Assembly: GCF_003428645.1 (NCBI RefSeq)
Contig: NZ_QVQH01000014.1
Location: 1 to 64,000 of the forward strand
DNA: 64,000 nt
Origin: Geodermatophilus marinus
GTDB lineage: Bacteria > Actinomycetota > Actinomycetes > Mycobacteriales > Geodermatophilaceae
Direction: 5' to 3'
The notes below the pieces were generated by a model, which saw only the letters and a program-made list of their open reading frames with translations, ran no database searches and was not told the origin of the DNA. Shown here one piece after another: positions 19,624 to 30,684 of the stretch. The translations under genes and the position numbers were made by a program. How positions within the stretch are numbered: the first letter of the stretch is position 1; each line of letters starts with the position of its first letter.

Positions 19624-21336
19624 GTGTACGAACGGCCTTACGAGCTGGTCGGTACGCCCGACAGCCTGACCGCGCGCATCCGCGCCCGGGGCAACGACGT
19701 GCTGCGCAACCCGATGCTCAACCGCGGCACGGCCTTCACCAGAGCCGAGCGGGAGGCGTTGGGCCTGGAGGGCCTGCTCCCCAGCGCGGTGTCGGCGATG
19801 GACGGGCAGGTGCGCCGCACGTACGAGCAGTACCGCAGCCAGCCCGACGCACTGGCCAGGCACGTCTACCTGGCCAGCCTGCGCGACCGCAACGAGGTCC
19901 TCTTCTACCGGCTGCTCGCCGAGCACCTGGAGGAGATGCTGCCGATCGTCTACACCCCCACGATCGGTGAGGTCATCGAGCGCTTCAGCCACGACTACAA
20001 CCGGCCGCGCGGGGTCTTCCTGTCCATCGACGAGCCGGACGACATCGAGCGCGCGATGCGCGACTACGGTCTCGGGCCCGACGACTGCGACCTCATCGTC
20101 GCCACCGACTCCGAGGGGATCCTGGGCATCGGCGACCAGGGCGTCGGAGGGGTCCAGATCTCCATCGGCAAGCTGACCGTCTACACCGCCGCCGGCGGGA
20201 TCCACCCCCGGCGGGTCATCCCGGTCGTGCTCGACGTCGGCACCGACAACCTGCGGCTGCTCGACGACGAGATGTACCTCGGGAACCGGCACCCCCGGGT
20301 GCGCGGCCAGCGCTACGACGACTTCATCGACGCCTTCGTGACCACGACGACCAAGCTCTTCCCCAACGCCCTGCTGCACTGGGAGGACTTCGGGGCGAGC
20401 AACGCCCGGAGGATCCTCGAGCGGTACAACCAGACCTGCTGCACCTTCAACGACGACATGGAGGGAACCGCGGCGGTCGTGCTCGCGGCGGTCTTCGCCG
20501 CGCTGGGCTCGACCGGCGCGCGGCTGCGCGACCAGCGGGTGGTCGTCTACGGCGCCGGGACGGCGGGGATCGGGATCGCCGACATGCTCCGCGACGCCAT
20601 GGTGGCCGACGGGCTGTCCCGCGAGGAGGCGACGCAGCGGTTCTGGGCGCTGGGCAGCCGTGGCCTGCTGACCGAGGAGCGCGCCACCGAACTGCGGGAC
20701 TTCCAGGTTCCCTACGCCCGCCCCGCCGGCGAGACGGCCGGCTGGGCCGGACCCAGCGGGTCCATCGGGCTCGACGAGGTCGTGACCCGGGCCCGGCCGA
20801 CGATCCTGATCGGCACCTCGACCCAGCCGGGCGCCTTCAGCGAGCCGATCGTGCGGACGATGGCGGCCGCCGCCGAGCGACCGGTCATCCTGCCACTGTC
20901 CAACCCCACCTCCCTGTGCGAGGCGCTGCCCGAGGACCTGATCGCCTGGACCGACGGCCGTGCCCTGGTGGCGACCGGCAGCCCGTTCCCCCCGGTGCAC
21001 CACGACGGCAGGGAGCACGTCATCGCGCAGGCGAACAACGCCCTGGTCTTCCCCGGCCTGGGACTGGGGGTGTCGGTGGTCAAGGCCCGGCGGGTCAGCA
21101 CCGGCATGCTCACCGCGGCAGCCGCCGCGGTCGCCCGGCTCTCGGACGCGGGCACCCCCGGGTCCGCGCTCCTCCCCCCGGTCGACGACCTGCGGCCGGT
21201 GTCCGCCGCGGTCGGCATCGCGGTGGCCGAGGCCGCATCGGCCGAGGGCCTGGGCCAGGTCGAGCTGCACGACCCGGTCCAGCAGGTGCACGCCGCGATG
21301 TGGCGGCCGGAGTACCCGCGGATCGAGGCCATCTGA
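19624..21336 (+). CDS. maeA: NAD-type malic enzyme
   Basis: 570 aa, large (SfcA/MaeA-type) malic enzyme that oxidatively decarboxylates malate to pyruvate. Signatures are PIVYTPTIGEVIERFSHDY (catalytic Tyr), VATDSEGILGIGDQGVGG, LTVYTAAGGIHPRRV, the metal-binding FNDDMEGTAAVVLAA, the dinucleotide fold VVYGAGTAGIGIADML and LPLSNPTS. GTG at 19624 has AGGAG seven bases upstream; the longer upstream frame is lpdA sequence in another phase. It links AceB (malate) to PDH (pyruvate) in the same operon. Confidence 0.94.
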   Translation: MYERPYELVGTPDSLTARIRARGNDVLRNPMLNRGTAFTRAEREALGLEGLLPSAVSAMDGQVRRTYEQYRSQPDALARHVYLASLRDRNEVLFYRLLAEHLEEMLPIVYTPTIGEVIERFSHDYNRPRGVFLSIDEPDDIERAMRDYGLGPDDCDLIVATDSEGILGIGDQGVGGVQISIGKLTVYTAAGGIHPRRVIPVVLDVGTDNLRLLDDEMYLGNRHPRVRGQRYDDFIDAFVTTTTKLFPNALLHWEDFGASNARRILERYNQTCCTFNDDMEGTAAVVLAAVFAALGSTGARLRDQRVVVYGAGTAGIGIADMLRDAMVADGLSREEATQRFWALGSRGLLTEERATELRDFQVPYARPAGETAGWAGPSGSIGLDEVVTRARPTILIGTSTQPGAFSEPIVRTMAAAAERPVILPLSNPTSLCEALPEDLIAWTDGRALVATGSPFPPVHHDGREHVIAQANNALVFPGLGLGVSVVKARRVSTGMLTAAAAAVARLSDAGTPGSALLPPVDDLRPVSAAVGIAVAEAASAEGLGQVELHDPVQQVHAAMWRPEYPRIEAI

Positions 21337-21381
21337 CCACCGGTCCGCGTTCGGCCATCACGAGACCAACCAGGAGGAACG

Positions 21382-21873
21382 ATGTCGAAACGGCTCCAGC
21401 CGGGCGATCCGGCCCCTGACTTCGCCCTGCCCACCGCGGACGGCGAGCAGGTGTCCCTCGAAAGCCTGCGCGGTGGGAAGGCGGTCCTCTACTTCTACCC
21501 GGCGGCCATGACCCCGGGCTGCACCACGGAGGCCTGCGACTTCCGGGACAACCTCGCCTCGCTGCGCGGCGCCGGTTACACCGTCCTGGGCATCTCGCCC
21601 GACGACCCGCAGAAGCTGGCACTGTTCCGCGAGCAGGAGGCCCTGACCTTCCCGCTCCTCGCCGACAGCGACCACGCCGTGTGCGAGGCCTACGGCGCCT
21701 GGGGTGTGAAGCAGGTGGACGGCAGGACCCTGACCGGGGTCATCCGGTCCACCGTCGTCCTCGACGAGGAGGGCCGGGTGGAGGCGGCGATGTACGACGT
21801 CCGGGCAACCGGTCACGTGGCCGAACTGCGCCGCACCCTCGCCCTGGCAGGACCGGGACACCGGCTGCCATGA
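21382..21873 (+). CDS. bcp: Thiol peroxidase of the Bcp/PrxQ type
   Basis: 163 aa thioredoxin-fold peroxiredoxin. Peroxidatic C47 and candidate resolving C52 lie in [15 protein letters not shown], the Bcp/PrxQ spacing. [17 protein letters not shown] at the N-terminus and YGAWGVKQ near residue 110 are also typical. It reduces H2O2 and alkyl peroxides with thioredoxin. It is embedded between malic enzyme and malate synthase, and uricase upstream produces one H2O2 per urate, so local detoxification is a sensible role (inference). Confidence 0.92.
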   Translation: MSKRLQPGDPAPDFALPTADGEQVSLESLRGGKAVLYFYPAAMTPGCTTEACDFRDNLASLRGAGYTVLGISPDDPQKLALFREQEALTFPLLADSDHAVCEAYGAWGVKQVDGRTLTGVIRSTVVLDEEGRVEAAMYDVRATGHVAELRRTLALAGPGHRLP

Positions 21874-21985
21874 CCACGCCCACCCGAGGCGAGCCGGCCT
21901 TCCGGCCGATCGCCGTCCCGGCCACCCGGCAACCCGGTCCCGGTGGTCCTCCGTCCGCTCCGTGCAGGAAGACGAGGTGCGAGCC

Positions 21986-23575
<1,590 letters not shown>

Positions 23576-23606
23576 TGCGCGGCGCGACGGGAGAAGGACC
23601 ACGCCG

Positions 23607-24863
23607 ATGACCCGACTGAGCGACGACCTCGCCGACGTCCTGGACGAGCGGCTCGCCGAGGCCGATCGGGAGCTCCAGCAGCGGTACCCCGGGAACCCGG
23701 GGACCCGGCAGCCGGTGCACACCGTCTACATCCCGGCCGACCGGTTCTCCGCCGACGCCCACAGGCAGTGGGGCGCAGCGGCCGTGGAGCTGCTCGACCG
23801 GCACGCCCCGACGGCGGAGGTCCTGGCCGACGTCACGGGCATGCCCGTCGAGCTGGTGGGCGACGTCTACGACCGGGTGCGCGCCAAGCTGGGCCGCGAG
23901 CCGATCGAGGACCTGCGCGTCGACTTCGAGGACGGCTACGGCCAGCGCTCCGACGAGGAGGAGGACCGGGCGGCCGGAGAGGTGGCCGCCGCCCTCGCCG
24001 CGGCTGCCCGGGCCGAGGATGGGCCGCCCTTCCTGGGCATCCGGTTCAAGAGCTTCGAGGCGCCGACCCGCCGGCGTGGCCTGCGCACGCTCGACCTCGT
24101 CGTCGGCGGGCTCCTCACGTCCGGCGGCCTGCCGGAGGGGTTCGTCGTGACCCTGCCGAAGGTGACCTCGGTGGCGCAGGTCGAGGCCATGGTGGAGGTC
24201 TGCGCCCGGCTGGAGCAGGCACATGGCCTGCCTGTCGGCAGGCTGCGGTTCGAGATCCAGGTGGAGACCTCGCAGGCCATCCTCGCCGCGGACGGGACCG
24301 CCACCGTCGCGCGCATGATCGCGGCGGCGGACGGGCGCTGCACGGGGCTGCACTACGGCACCTACGACTACAGCGCCGGACTCGGGATCACCGCCGCCTC
24401 CCAGAGCCTGGAACACCCGGCGGCCGACCACGCCAAGTCGGTGATGCAGGTGGCTGCGGCCGGTACCGGCGTTCATCTCTCCGATGGGTCGACCAACGTG
24501 CTCCCGACGGGTGACCAGGACGCAGTGCACGCGGCCTGGCGCCTCCACGCCCGGCTCGTGGCGCGCTCCCTGGAACGCGGCTACTACCAGGGCTGGGACA
24601 TGCACCCCGGACACCTGCCGACCCGCTACCTGGCCACCTACTGCTTCTTCCGGGCCAGCCTGCCGGCGACCGCGGCACGGATCAGGGCCTACCTCGGCCG
24701 CGTGGAAGGCGGGGTCATGGACGAGCCCGCCACGGCGCAAGCCCTCGCGGGCGCCATCCTGCGCGGGATCGACTGCGGCGCGGTGACGCCGCAGGAAGCC
24801 ACCGACGGGACGGGCGTCGACCGCGCCGAGCTGGAGGGGCTCGCCCGACGTGTCCCGGTGTGA
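23607..24863 (+). CDS. DUF6986 / HpcH-HpaI (citrate lyase beta)-fold protein
   Basis: 418 aa. The fold segments DLRVDFEDGYGQRSDEEED, FLGIRFKSFEAPTRRRGL, FVVTLPKVTSVAQVEAMVEV, LRFEIQVETSQAIL and GLHYGTYDYSAGLG match the malate-synthase/citrate-lyase-beta TIM-barrel superfamily, with acidic residues in metal-site positions. It starts 31 bp after aceB. The exact reaction is not established to my knowledge. A C-C lyase or ligase acting on glyoxylate, oxaloacetate or a ureide-derived hydroxyacid would fit the setting (inference). Confidence 0.7.
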   Translation: MTRLSDDLADVLDERLAEADRELQQRYPGNPGTRQPVHTVYIPADRFSADAHRQWGAAAVELLDRHAPTAEVLADVTGMPVELVGDVYDRVRAKLGREPIEDLRVDFEDGYGQRSDEEEDRAAGEVAAALAAAARAEDGPPFLGIRFKSFEAPTRRRGLRTLDLVVGGLLTSGGLPEGFVVTLPKVTSVAQVEAMVEVCARLEQAHGLPVGRLRFEIQVETSQAILAADGTATVARMIAAADGRCTGLHYGTYDYSAGLGITAASQSLEHPAADHAKSVMQVAAAGTGVHLSDGSTNVLPTGDQDAVHAAWRLHARLVARSLERGYYQGWDMHPGHLPTRYLATYCFFRASLPATAARIRAYLGRVEGGVMDEPATAQALAGAILRGIDCGAVTPQEATDGTGVDRAELEGLARRVPV

Positions 24864-25020
24864 CCTGACCGAGCCCTACGCCGACCTGCGGCCCCACGGC
24901 GTCGTCCGGAGCACGTGGCGGCGCGGCCGCCTCGTCGGTGGCGGCGTGCGAGGAGTTCGATCGACGCCAGCGACGCCAGGACCGAGCCGCTCCGGCGGAT
25001 TCTCAGGAAGGACAGCCAGC

Positions 25021-25860
25021 ATGACAGCGACCAGGAACCCGTACTTCGCCCCTCGTGGTGGTCTGCCGGGGCAGACCGAGCTCACGACCAATCGGGCCAT
25101 GTTCACCGAGGCCTACGCCGTGCTGCCCAAGGCGACGATGACCGACATCGTCACCAGCAACCTCCCCTTCTGGGAGGGGACGCGGTTGTGGGTCATCGCG
25201 CGCCCGCTCTCGGGGTTCGCCGAGACCTTCTCCCAGTACATCGTGGAGGTCTCGTCGGGAGGCGGCAGCCGCCAGCCCGAGTCCGACCCGTCGGCCGAGG
25301 CGGTCCTCTTCGTCGTCGAGGGCGTCCTCCTACTGACGATCGGCGAGGCGTCGCACCGGCTCGAGCCGGGTGGCTACGCCTTCCTCCCTCCGGGTGCGGC
25401 ATGGACCCTGCACAACGAGGAGGCCGAGCCGGCTCGCTTCCACTGGATCCGCAAGGCGTACCAGCGGGTCGACGGGATCGACGTGCCGGAGGCGTTCGTG
25501 ACCAACGAGCGCGACGTGGAGCCGCTCCCGATGCCCGACACCGGCGGCGCGTGGACGACGACCCGCTTCGTCGACCAGACCGACGTGCGGCACGACATGC
25601 ACGTCAACATCGTCAACTTCGAGCCCGGGGGCGTGATCCCGTTCCCGGAGACGCACGTGATGGAGCACGGGCTCTACGTCCTGGAGGGCAAGGCCGTCTA
25701 CCTCCTCAACCAGGACTGGGTCGAGGTCGAGGCCGGGGACTTCATGTGGCTGCGTGCGTTCTGTCCGCAGGCCTGTTACGCCGGTGGCCCCGGTCGCTTC
25801 CGGTACCTGCTGTACAAGGACGTCAACCGGCACGTGCAGTTGAGCCGGCAGTTCGTCTGA
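25021..25860 (+). CDS. allE: (S)-ureidoglycine aminohydrolase, bicupin
   Basis: 279 aa. Two cupin domains: about 70-135 (VLFVVEGVLLLTIGEASHRL, then GGYAFLPPGAAWTLHN) and about 190-260 (HVMEHGLYVLEGKAVYLLNQ, then VEAGDFMWL). The second carries the His/Glu metal site typical of AllE/UGHY. The N-terminal Y-F-A-P-R-G-G-L-P and C-terminal RYLLYKDVNRH are family signatures. It releases the second ammonia from allantoate breakdown, giving ureidoglycolate. ATG at 25021 is preceded by AGGAAGG. Last gene of the plus-strand block. Confidence 0.92.
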   Translation: MTATRNPYFAPRGGLPGQTELTTNRAMFTEAYAVLPKATMTDIVTSNLPFWEGTRLWVIARPLSGFAETFSQYIVEVSSGGGSRQPESDPSAEAVLFVVEGVLLLTIGEASHRLEPGGYAFLPPGAAWTLHNEEAEPARFHWIRKAYQRVDGIDVPEAFVTNERDVEPLPMPDTGGAWTTTRFVDQTDVRHDMHVNIVNFEPGGVIPFPETHVMEHGLYVLEGKAVYLLNQDWVEVEAGDFMWLRAFCPQACYAGGPGRFRYLLYKDVNRHVQLSRQFV

Positions 25861-25869
25861 TCCCGCGCA

Positions 25870-25911
25870 GGTGGCCCGTCGCGTTGAGCCGCAGCAGCGC
25901 GACGGGCCACC
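25870..25911 (+). terminator. Strong hairpin ending the purine/glyoxylate operon
   Basis: Perfect 14-bp stem: GGTGGCCCGTCGCG at 25870-25883 pairs with 25898-25911, with a 14-nt loop, starting 9 bp after the allE stop. There is no U-tract. The remaining sequence to the fadD3 stop at 26132 shows no gene, so the hairpin separates block 1 from the convergent steroid gene. Confidence 0.75.
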
Positions 25912-26131
25912 GAGGTCTCTGCCCGGATCGGGGCAGTGACCGGAAGCGCTCGTGCGGCGCTGCAGGGCTTCGGGAGGTTCGTTGCTGGCGAGCACCAGGT
26001 CCCCCTGGAACCATGCGAGCAGCGCCGGACGCCGCCACCGCCGGGGCTCCGGCCGCGGTCACCGCCGTTGACGCCGCCGGCCGGTCGGCTGACGCCGGCT
26101 ACCCCGACCCCGAGGCCGCCGGGAACCGCTG

Positions 26132-27724
26132 TCACACGTGACCCGCCCGGCCCCGCAGGTCGACCTTGGAGATCTTGCCGGCGGCGTTCCGCGGCAGGTC
26201 GTCGGTGACGACGACCTCGCGCGGCACCTTGTAGTTGGCCATGCGCTCCCGGCACCAGGCGATGAGAGCGTCGGAGGAAGGGGACTCGCCGCGACGCGGG
26301 ATGACGTAGGCGCGGCCGACCTCGCCCAGCCGGAGGTCGGGCACGCCGACCACCGCGGCCTGGGACACGGCGGGGTGCTGGGTCATGATGCGCTCGATCT
26401 CGGCCGGGTAGGCGTTGAAGCCGCCGACGATGAACATGTCCTTGAGCCGGTCGGTGATGTGCAGGTAGCCGGCGTCGTCGAGGAAGCCGACGTCCCCGGT
26501 GTGCAGCCAGCCGTCCGGATCGACAGCTTCCGCGGTGGCCTCCGGGTCGTCGAGGTAGCCGGTCATGACGTTGGTGCCGCGGACGCAGATCTCCCCGGGC
26601 GTGCCGGGCGGACAGACTCCACCGGCCTGATCGCGGATCTCCACCTGCACACCGGGCAGCGGCCGGCCGCTGGTCTGCTCCACCACCTCGTCGGGATCAT
26701 CGAGGGAGCACATGGTCACCGTGCCGCTGGACTCGGTGAGCCCGTAGGCGGTCAGGACCTGCCGGAAGCCGAGATCGGCCCGCATCCGCCGGATCAGCTC
26801 TCCGGGGACCACCGACGCGCCGGTGACCGCCAAGCGCAGGGAGCCCGTGTCCCGGCCCGGGCGGGCGGGGGAGTCCATGAGCATCGCGTAGACCGTCGGC
26901 GGCCCCGGCAGCCAGGTGATCCGCTCCCGCTCGATGATCTCCAGGACCTGCGCCGGGTCGAACTGCGGCAGGGGCACCAGGGTGGCGCCGGCGAGCAGGC
27001 AGGTGAGGATGCCTGCCGCGTAACCGAACGTGTGGAAGAACGGGTTGGCGGCCAGGGCGCGGTCGTCCGGACCCACGCCGAGCCCGCGCGCGTAGGCGGC
27101 GAACACCTCCAACAGCTGTCCTTGCCCGAGCATGGCGCCCTTGGGCCGGCCGGTCGTCCCGGAGGTGAACAGGATCGAGCTGATCGCACCCGGCGTCACC
27201 TCGTCGGCCACGCGGTCGGCCTCGGCCCGCCCTGCGTCATCGACGGTGGCGGTGAGCTGGGTCCAGCCGATCGCGCCCGGCGTTGGCGCGTTCCCCAGCT
27301 CGACCAGCAGTCGCAGCGCAGGCAATCCGGGCACCGGTGCCGTCCCGTCGGCGCCCAGCATCGCCGCGTAGTCCAGGCCGAGGAAGCCGGACTCGGTCAG
27401 CAACGCGACCGCGCGGGTGCGGGCCAGTAGATCGCGCGCCTCCTCGCCCTTGTACCGGGTGTTCACCGGAACCACGGCGACGCCGAGGTGCTGCAGCGCC
27501 AGCGCCGCGGCCACCCACCGCTCCGAGTTCGGCGCCCAGATCGCCACCCGGTCACCGGGACGCACTCCACGGTGCAGCAACGCAGCGGCCACCGTGCGGA
27601 CCTGGTCGAGCAGGTCTGCGTAGGTCCAGCGGACCGTGCTGGTGACCACCGCTTCGGCGTGGGGGCGGGCGGCCGCCATCCGACGCAGCAGTGCGGGGAC
27701 GGTGTTCTCGGCGGACGCACCCAT
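26132..27724 (-). CDS. fadD3: HIP-CoA ligase (acyl-CoA synthetase FadD3)
   Basis: 530 aa adenylate-forming enzyme. Signatures are SSILFTSGTTGRPKGAML (P-loop-like), AYGLTESSGT, GWLHTGDVGFLDDAGYLHIT, DRLKDMFIVGGFNAYPAEIE and the C-terminal PRNAAGKISKVDLR with the adenylation Lys. FadD3 activates the indanedione propionate (HIP) left after steroid rings A and B are removed. Generic similarity cannot fix the substrate; the assignment rests on divergence from ipdAB and the surrounding ring C/D genes. ATG at 27724 has GGAGG four bases upstream. Confidence 0.85.
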   Translation of the reverse strand: MGASAENTVPALLRRMAAARPHAEAVVTSTVRWTYADLLDQVRTVAAALLHRGVRPGDRVAIWAPNSERWVAAALALQHLGVAVVPVNTRYKGEEARDLLARTRAVALLTESGFLGLDYAAMLGADGTAPVPGLPALRLLVELGNAPTPGAIGWTQLTATVDDAGRAEADRVADEVTPGAISSILFTSGTTGRPKGAMLGQGQLLEVFAAYARGLGVGPDDRALAANPFFHTFGYAAGILTCLLAGATLVPLPQFDPAQVLEIIERERITWLPGPPTVYAMLMDSPARPGRDTGSLRLAVTGASVVPGELIRRMRADLGFRQVLTAYGLTESSGTVTMCSLDDPDEVVEQTSGRPLPGVQVEIRDQAGGVCPPGTPGEICVRGTNVMTGYLDDPEATAEAVDPDGWLHTGDVGFLDDAGYLHITDRLKDMFIVGGFNAYPAEIERIMTQHPAVSQAAVVGVPDLRLGEVGRAYVIPRRGESPSSDALIAWCRERMANYKVPREVVVTDDLPRNAAGKISKVDLRGRAGHV

Positions 27725-27935
27725 GACACCTCCGGAGGGGATCGGGGAGTGATCACGGTAGGGCGGCTGCGGCCCTGCTCGGTGCAGGTCCCGCTCAGTG
27801 GGCGCGATCGGGGCCATCACGTCCTCTGGTGCCCAAGATGCCCACCACGCCCACTCACCGGTCCGGCGCCCGACCCTGTCGCGGTCCGGTTCCTACGGTC
27901 CGGTGGACGGCTGGCGGTATCGAGGAAGGGGACCG
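27725..27935. promoter_or_regulatory. Divergent promoter region fadD3 / ipdA
   Basis: 211 bp with no gene. I looked for the KstR2-type palindrome (CAAG facing CTTG) and did not find it. An 8-bp palindrome GTGATCAC at 27749-27756 lies close to the fadD3 start but is too short to call an operator with confidence. Confidence 0.4.
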
Positions 27936-28802
27936 GTGACCGACAAGCGGATGACCGAGGACGAGGTGGTTGCCGAGCTGCGCTCGGGCATGACCATCGG
28001 GATCGGGGGATGGGGGTCGCGGCGCAAGCCGATGTCGCTGGTGCGCGCGATCTGCCGCTCGGACCTGCAGGACCTGACCATCGTCTCCTACGGCGGGCCC
28101 GACGTGGGTCTGCTCCTGGCCGCCGGCAAGGTGAAGCACCTCGTCTTCGGGTTCGTCTCGCTGGACTCCGTGCCGCTGGAGCCGCACTTCCAGGCCGCCC
28201 GCCAGAACGGCACGGTGACCGTGAGCGAGTGGGACGAGGGCATGCTCCAGTGGGGGCTGTACGCCGCGGCGTCCCGGCTGTCGTTCCTGCCGCTGCGGTC
28301 GGGTCTGGGTTCCGACGTCCTGACGGTCAACCCGGACCTGAAGCGGGTGACCTCGCCCTACGAGGACGCCACCGAGTACGTGGCCGTGCCGGCGCTGCCC
28401 CTGGACGCCGCCCTGGTGCATCTGAATCGCGCCGACGCCGCCGGCAACGGCCAGTACCTCGGGCCCGACGCCTACTTCGACGACCTGTTCTGCGGGGCGG
28501 CCGGGCGCGCTTACCTGTCCTGCGAGCGGGTCGTGCCGACCGCGGAGCTGACCGCGGCCGGTCCGGTGCAGTCGCTGCTGATCCGCCGCTCGGAGGTCGC
28601 CGGCGTCGTGGAAGCCCCCAACGGCGCGCACTTCACCACCTGCGAGCCGGACTACGGCCGGGACGAGGCGTTCCAGCGCGAGTACGTGCAGGCCGCTCGT
28701 GACCCCGAGACCTGGGCCGCGTTCCACGACCGCTATCTGTCCGGCGACGAGCAGGCCTACCAGGCCGCTGTGACCGCGAACGCCTTGGAGGCAGTGCGAT
28801 GA
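27936..28802 (+). CDS. ipdA: COCHEA-CoA hydrolase, alpha subunit
   Basis: 288 aa class I CoA-transferase-fold protein. IpdAB opens the last steroid ring (ring C) of COCHEA-CoA. The N-terminal GMTIGIGGWGSRRKPMSLVR is the CoA-transferase alpha glycine loop. Later landmarks are HLVFGFVSLDSVPLEPHFQ and SEVAGVVEAPNGAHFTTCEP. GTG at 27936 follows GAGGAAGG; an ATG at 27951 is the alternative. Its stop overlaps the ipdB ATG (ATGA), as expected for a two-subunit enzyme. Confidence 0.9.
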   Translation: MTDKRMTEDEVVAELRSGMTIGIGGWGSRRKPMSLVRAICRSDLQDLTIVSYGGPDVGLLLAAGKVKHLVFGFVSLDSVPLEPHFQAARQNGTVTVSEWDEGMLQWGLYAAASRLSFLPLRSGLGSDVLTVNPDLKRVTSPYEDATEYVAVPALPLDAALVHLNRADAAGNGQYLGPDAYFDDLFCGAAGRAYLSCERVVPTAELTAAGPVQSLLIRRSEVAGVVEAPNGAHFTTCEPDYGRDEAFQREYVQAARDPETWAAFHDRYLSGDEQAYQAAVTANALEAVR

Positions 28803-29596
28803 GCGTGCAGACCGACGTCCGTACCGAGGTCGACCCGGCCACGGTCACCCGCGCCGAGGTCTGCATCGCCGCGTGTGCCGACGCATGGCGCGGCGACGGC
28901 GAGATCCTGGCCAGTCCGATGATGACGGTGCCCACGATCGCGGCCCGCACCGCCCGCGCCACCTTCGAGCCGGATCTGCTGCTCTCCGACGGCGAATCCC
29001 GGCTGTACACCGGTACCTGGGCCATCGGCGAGACGCCGCCGCTCGACCGGGTCGAGGGCTACGTCCCGTTCCGCCGGATCTTCGACATCCTCTGGTCGGG
29101 CAAGCGGCACGTGATGATGAGCCCGAGCCAGGTGGACCGGTTCGGCAACGCCAACATCTCCGCGCTGGGCGAGTTCGCCCGTCCCAGCCGGCAGCTGCTG
29201 GGCGTGCGTGGCGCGCCGGGCAACACGGTCAACCACCCGACCAGCTACTGGATCCCGAAGCACTCGACCCGGGTGTTCGTGGAGCACGTCGACATGGTCG
29301 CCGGCGTCGGGTACGACCGGGCCCGGGCCGAGGGCGGGGACGTCGAGCGGGACGTGGAGATCCGCCGGGTGGTCACCAACCTCGCCGTGCTCGACTTCAG
29401 CGGTCCGGAGCGCGCCATGCGGCTGGCCTCGGTGCACCCAGGGGTCACCGTCGACCAGGTGGTCGAGGCCACCGGCTTCGCGCTCGACGTGCCGGCCGAG
29501 GTGCCCGAGAGCCGTCTGCCGACCGCCGAGGAGCTCCGGATCATCCGCGAGGTCGTCGACCCGCGCGGTCTGCGGGACAAGGAGGTCCGCGCGTGA
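28799..29596 (+). CDS. ipdB: COCHEA-CoA hydrolase, beta subunit
   Basis: 265 aa, CoA-transferase beta-like. Conserved stretches include EILASPMMTVPTIAARTARA, VPFRRIFDILWSGKRHVMM, SPSQVDRFGNANISALG and VTNLAVLDFSG. The S-E-N-G motif that carries the catalytic Glu of classical class I transferases is not seen. This agrees with published work showing IpdAB is a ring-opening hydrolase rather than a transferase. It is coupled to ipdA by ATGA and to ipdC by GTGA. Confidence 0.9.
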   Translation: MSVQTDVRTEVDPATVTRAEVCIAACADAWRGDGEILASPMMTVPTIAARTARATFEPDLLLSDGESRLYTGTWAIGETPPLDRVEGYVPFRRIFDILWSGKRHVMMSPSQVDRFGNANISALGEFARPSRQLLGVRGAPGNTVNHPTSYWIPKHSTRVFVEHVDMVAGVGYDRARAEGGDVERDVEIRRVVTNLAVLDFSGPERAMRLASVHPGVTVDQVVEATGFALDVPAEVPESRLPTAEELRIIREVVDPRGLRDKEVRA

Positions 29597-30684
29597 CGGT
29601 CACCCCGCACCCACGGCTGCGCACCCGGCTCACCGAGCTGACCGGCGTCCGCTACCCGGTCGTGCAGACCGGCATGGGCTGGGTCTCCGGGCCCGAACTC
29701 ACCGCCGCCACCACCGCCGCCGGCGGGTTGGGCATCATCGCCAGCGCGACCCTGTCGGCCGACGACATGCTCGTCGCCATCCGCACCGTCAAGGAGCGCA
29801 CCGACGCGCCATTCGGCGTGAACATCCGCGGGGACGCGCCCGACGCGATGGACCGTGCGCGGACGCTGATCCGCGAAGACGTGCGGGTCGCTTCCTTCGC
29901 CCTCGCCCCCAAGGCCGACGTCATCGGCGTGCTCAAGGACGCCGGCATCGTCGTCATCCCCTCGATCGGCGCCCGCCGGCACGCCGAGAAGGTGCAGGCC
30001 ATGGGCGCCGACGCGGTGCTCGTGCAGGGCGGCGAGGGCGGTGGGCACACCGGCCAGGTCGCCACCTCCCTGCTGCTGCCGCAGGTCGTCGACGCCGTCG
30101 ACATCCCGGTGATCGCCGCGGGTGGGTTCTTCGACGGCCGCGGACTGGTCGCCGCCCTGGCGTACGGCGCCGAGGGCATCGCCATGGGCACCCGCTTCCT
30201 GCTCACGTCCGACTCCACCGTCCCGGCGCAGGTCAAGCAGGCCTACCTGGACGCCGGGGTCGACGGCACCGTGGTCACCGACGCCATCGACGGCGTGCCG
30301 CAGCGGGTGCTGCGCACGCCGATGGTCGAGCAACTCACCGCGGGTCGGCGGCTGTCCCGGCTGCCGTCGTCGGTGCGCAGTGCCGTCGCCCTCAAGCGGG
30401 AGACCGGCGGCTCCTGGCCGGCGATCGTCCGCGAGGGACTGGCCATGCGGAAGAACCGTGAGCTCTCGTGGGACCAGGTGCTCATGGCCGCCAACACCCC
30501 GATGATGATCCGCACCGGCATGGTCGACGGCCGCGTCGACGTCGGCAGCCTGGCCAGCGGCCAGGTCGCCGGCCTGATCGACGACCTGCCCAGCTGCGCG
30601 GAGCTCGTCGACCGCATCGTCGCCCAGGCCTCCGAGGTGCTCACCGGCCTGACCGCTCCCACCCAGGAGGTGGCCGGTGTCTGA
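29593..30684 (+). CDS. ipdC: Flavin-dependent oxidoreductase of the nitronate monooxygenase fold (IpdC)
   Basis: 363 aa TIM barrel. N-terminal YPVVQTGMGWVSGPELTAAT, flavin phosphate site GGEGGGHTGQVATSLLLPQV, IPVIAAGGFFDGRGLVAAL, and GAEGIAMGTRFLLTSDS. In the HIP pathway IpdC acts with IpdF on 5-OH-HIC-CoA before EchA20 opens ring D (published genetics and biochemistry). GTG at 29593 overlaps the ipdB stop (GTGA); a longer open frame from 28873 is an out-of-phase read of ipdB. Its end overlaps ipdF by 8 bp. Confidence 0.88.
   Translation: MTVTPHPRLRTRLTELTGVRYPVVQTGMGWVSGPELTAATTAAGGLGIIASATLSADDMLVAIRTVKERTDAPFGVNIRGDAPDAMDRARTLIREDVRVASFALAPKADVIGVLKDAGIVVIPSIGARRHAEKVQAMGADAVLVQGGEGGGHTGQVATSLLLPQVVDAVDIPVIAAGGFFDGRGLVAALAYGAEGIAMGTRFLLTSDSTVPAQVKQAYLDAGVDGTVVTDAIDGVPQRVLRTPMVEQLTAGRRLSRLPSSVRSAVALKRETGGSWPAIVREGLAMRKNRELSWDQVLMAANTPMMIRTGMVDGRVDVGSLASGQVAGLIDDLPSCAELVDRIVAQASEVLTGLTAPTQEVAGV

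Noticed and set aside
27725-27935. KstR2 operator between fadD3 and ipdA
   Set aside because: I looked for the CAAG/CTTG palindrome in both orientations and did not find an acceptable match.
28873-30684. Longer version of ipdC starting inside ipdB (603 aa)
   Set aside because: The first 240 residues are ipdB read in another phase. The GTGA junction at 29593 and family similarity mark the real start.
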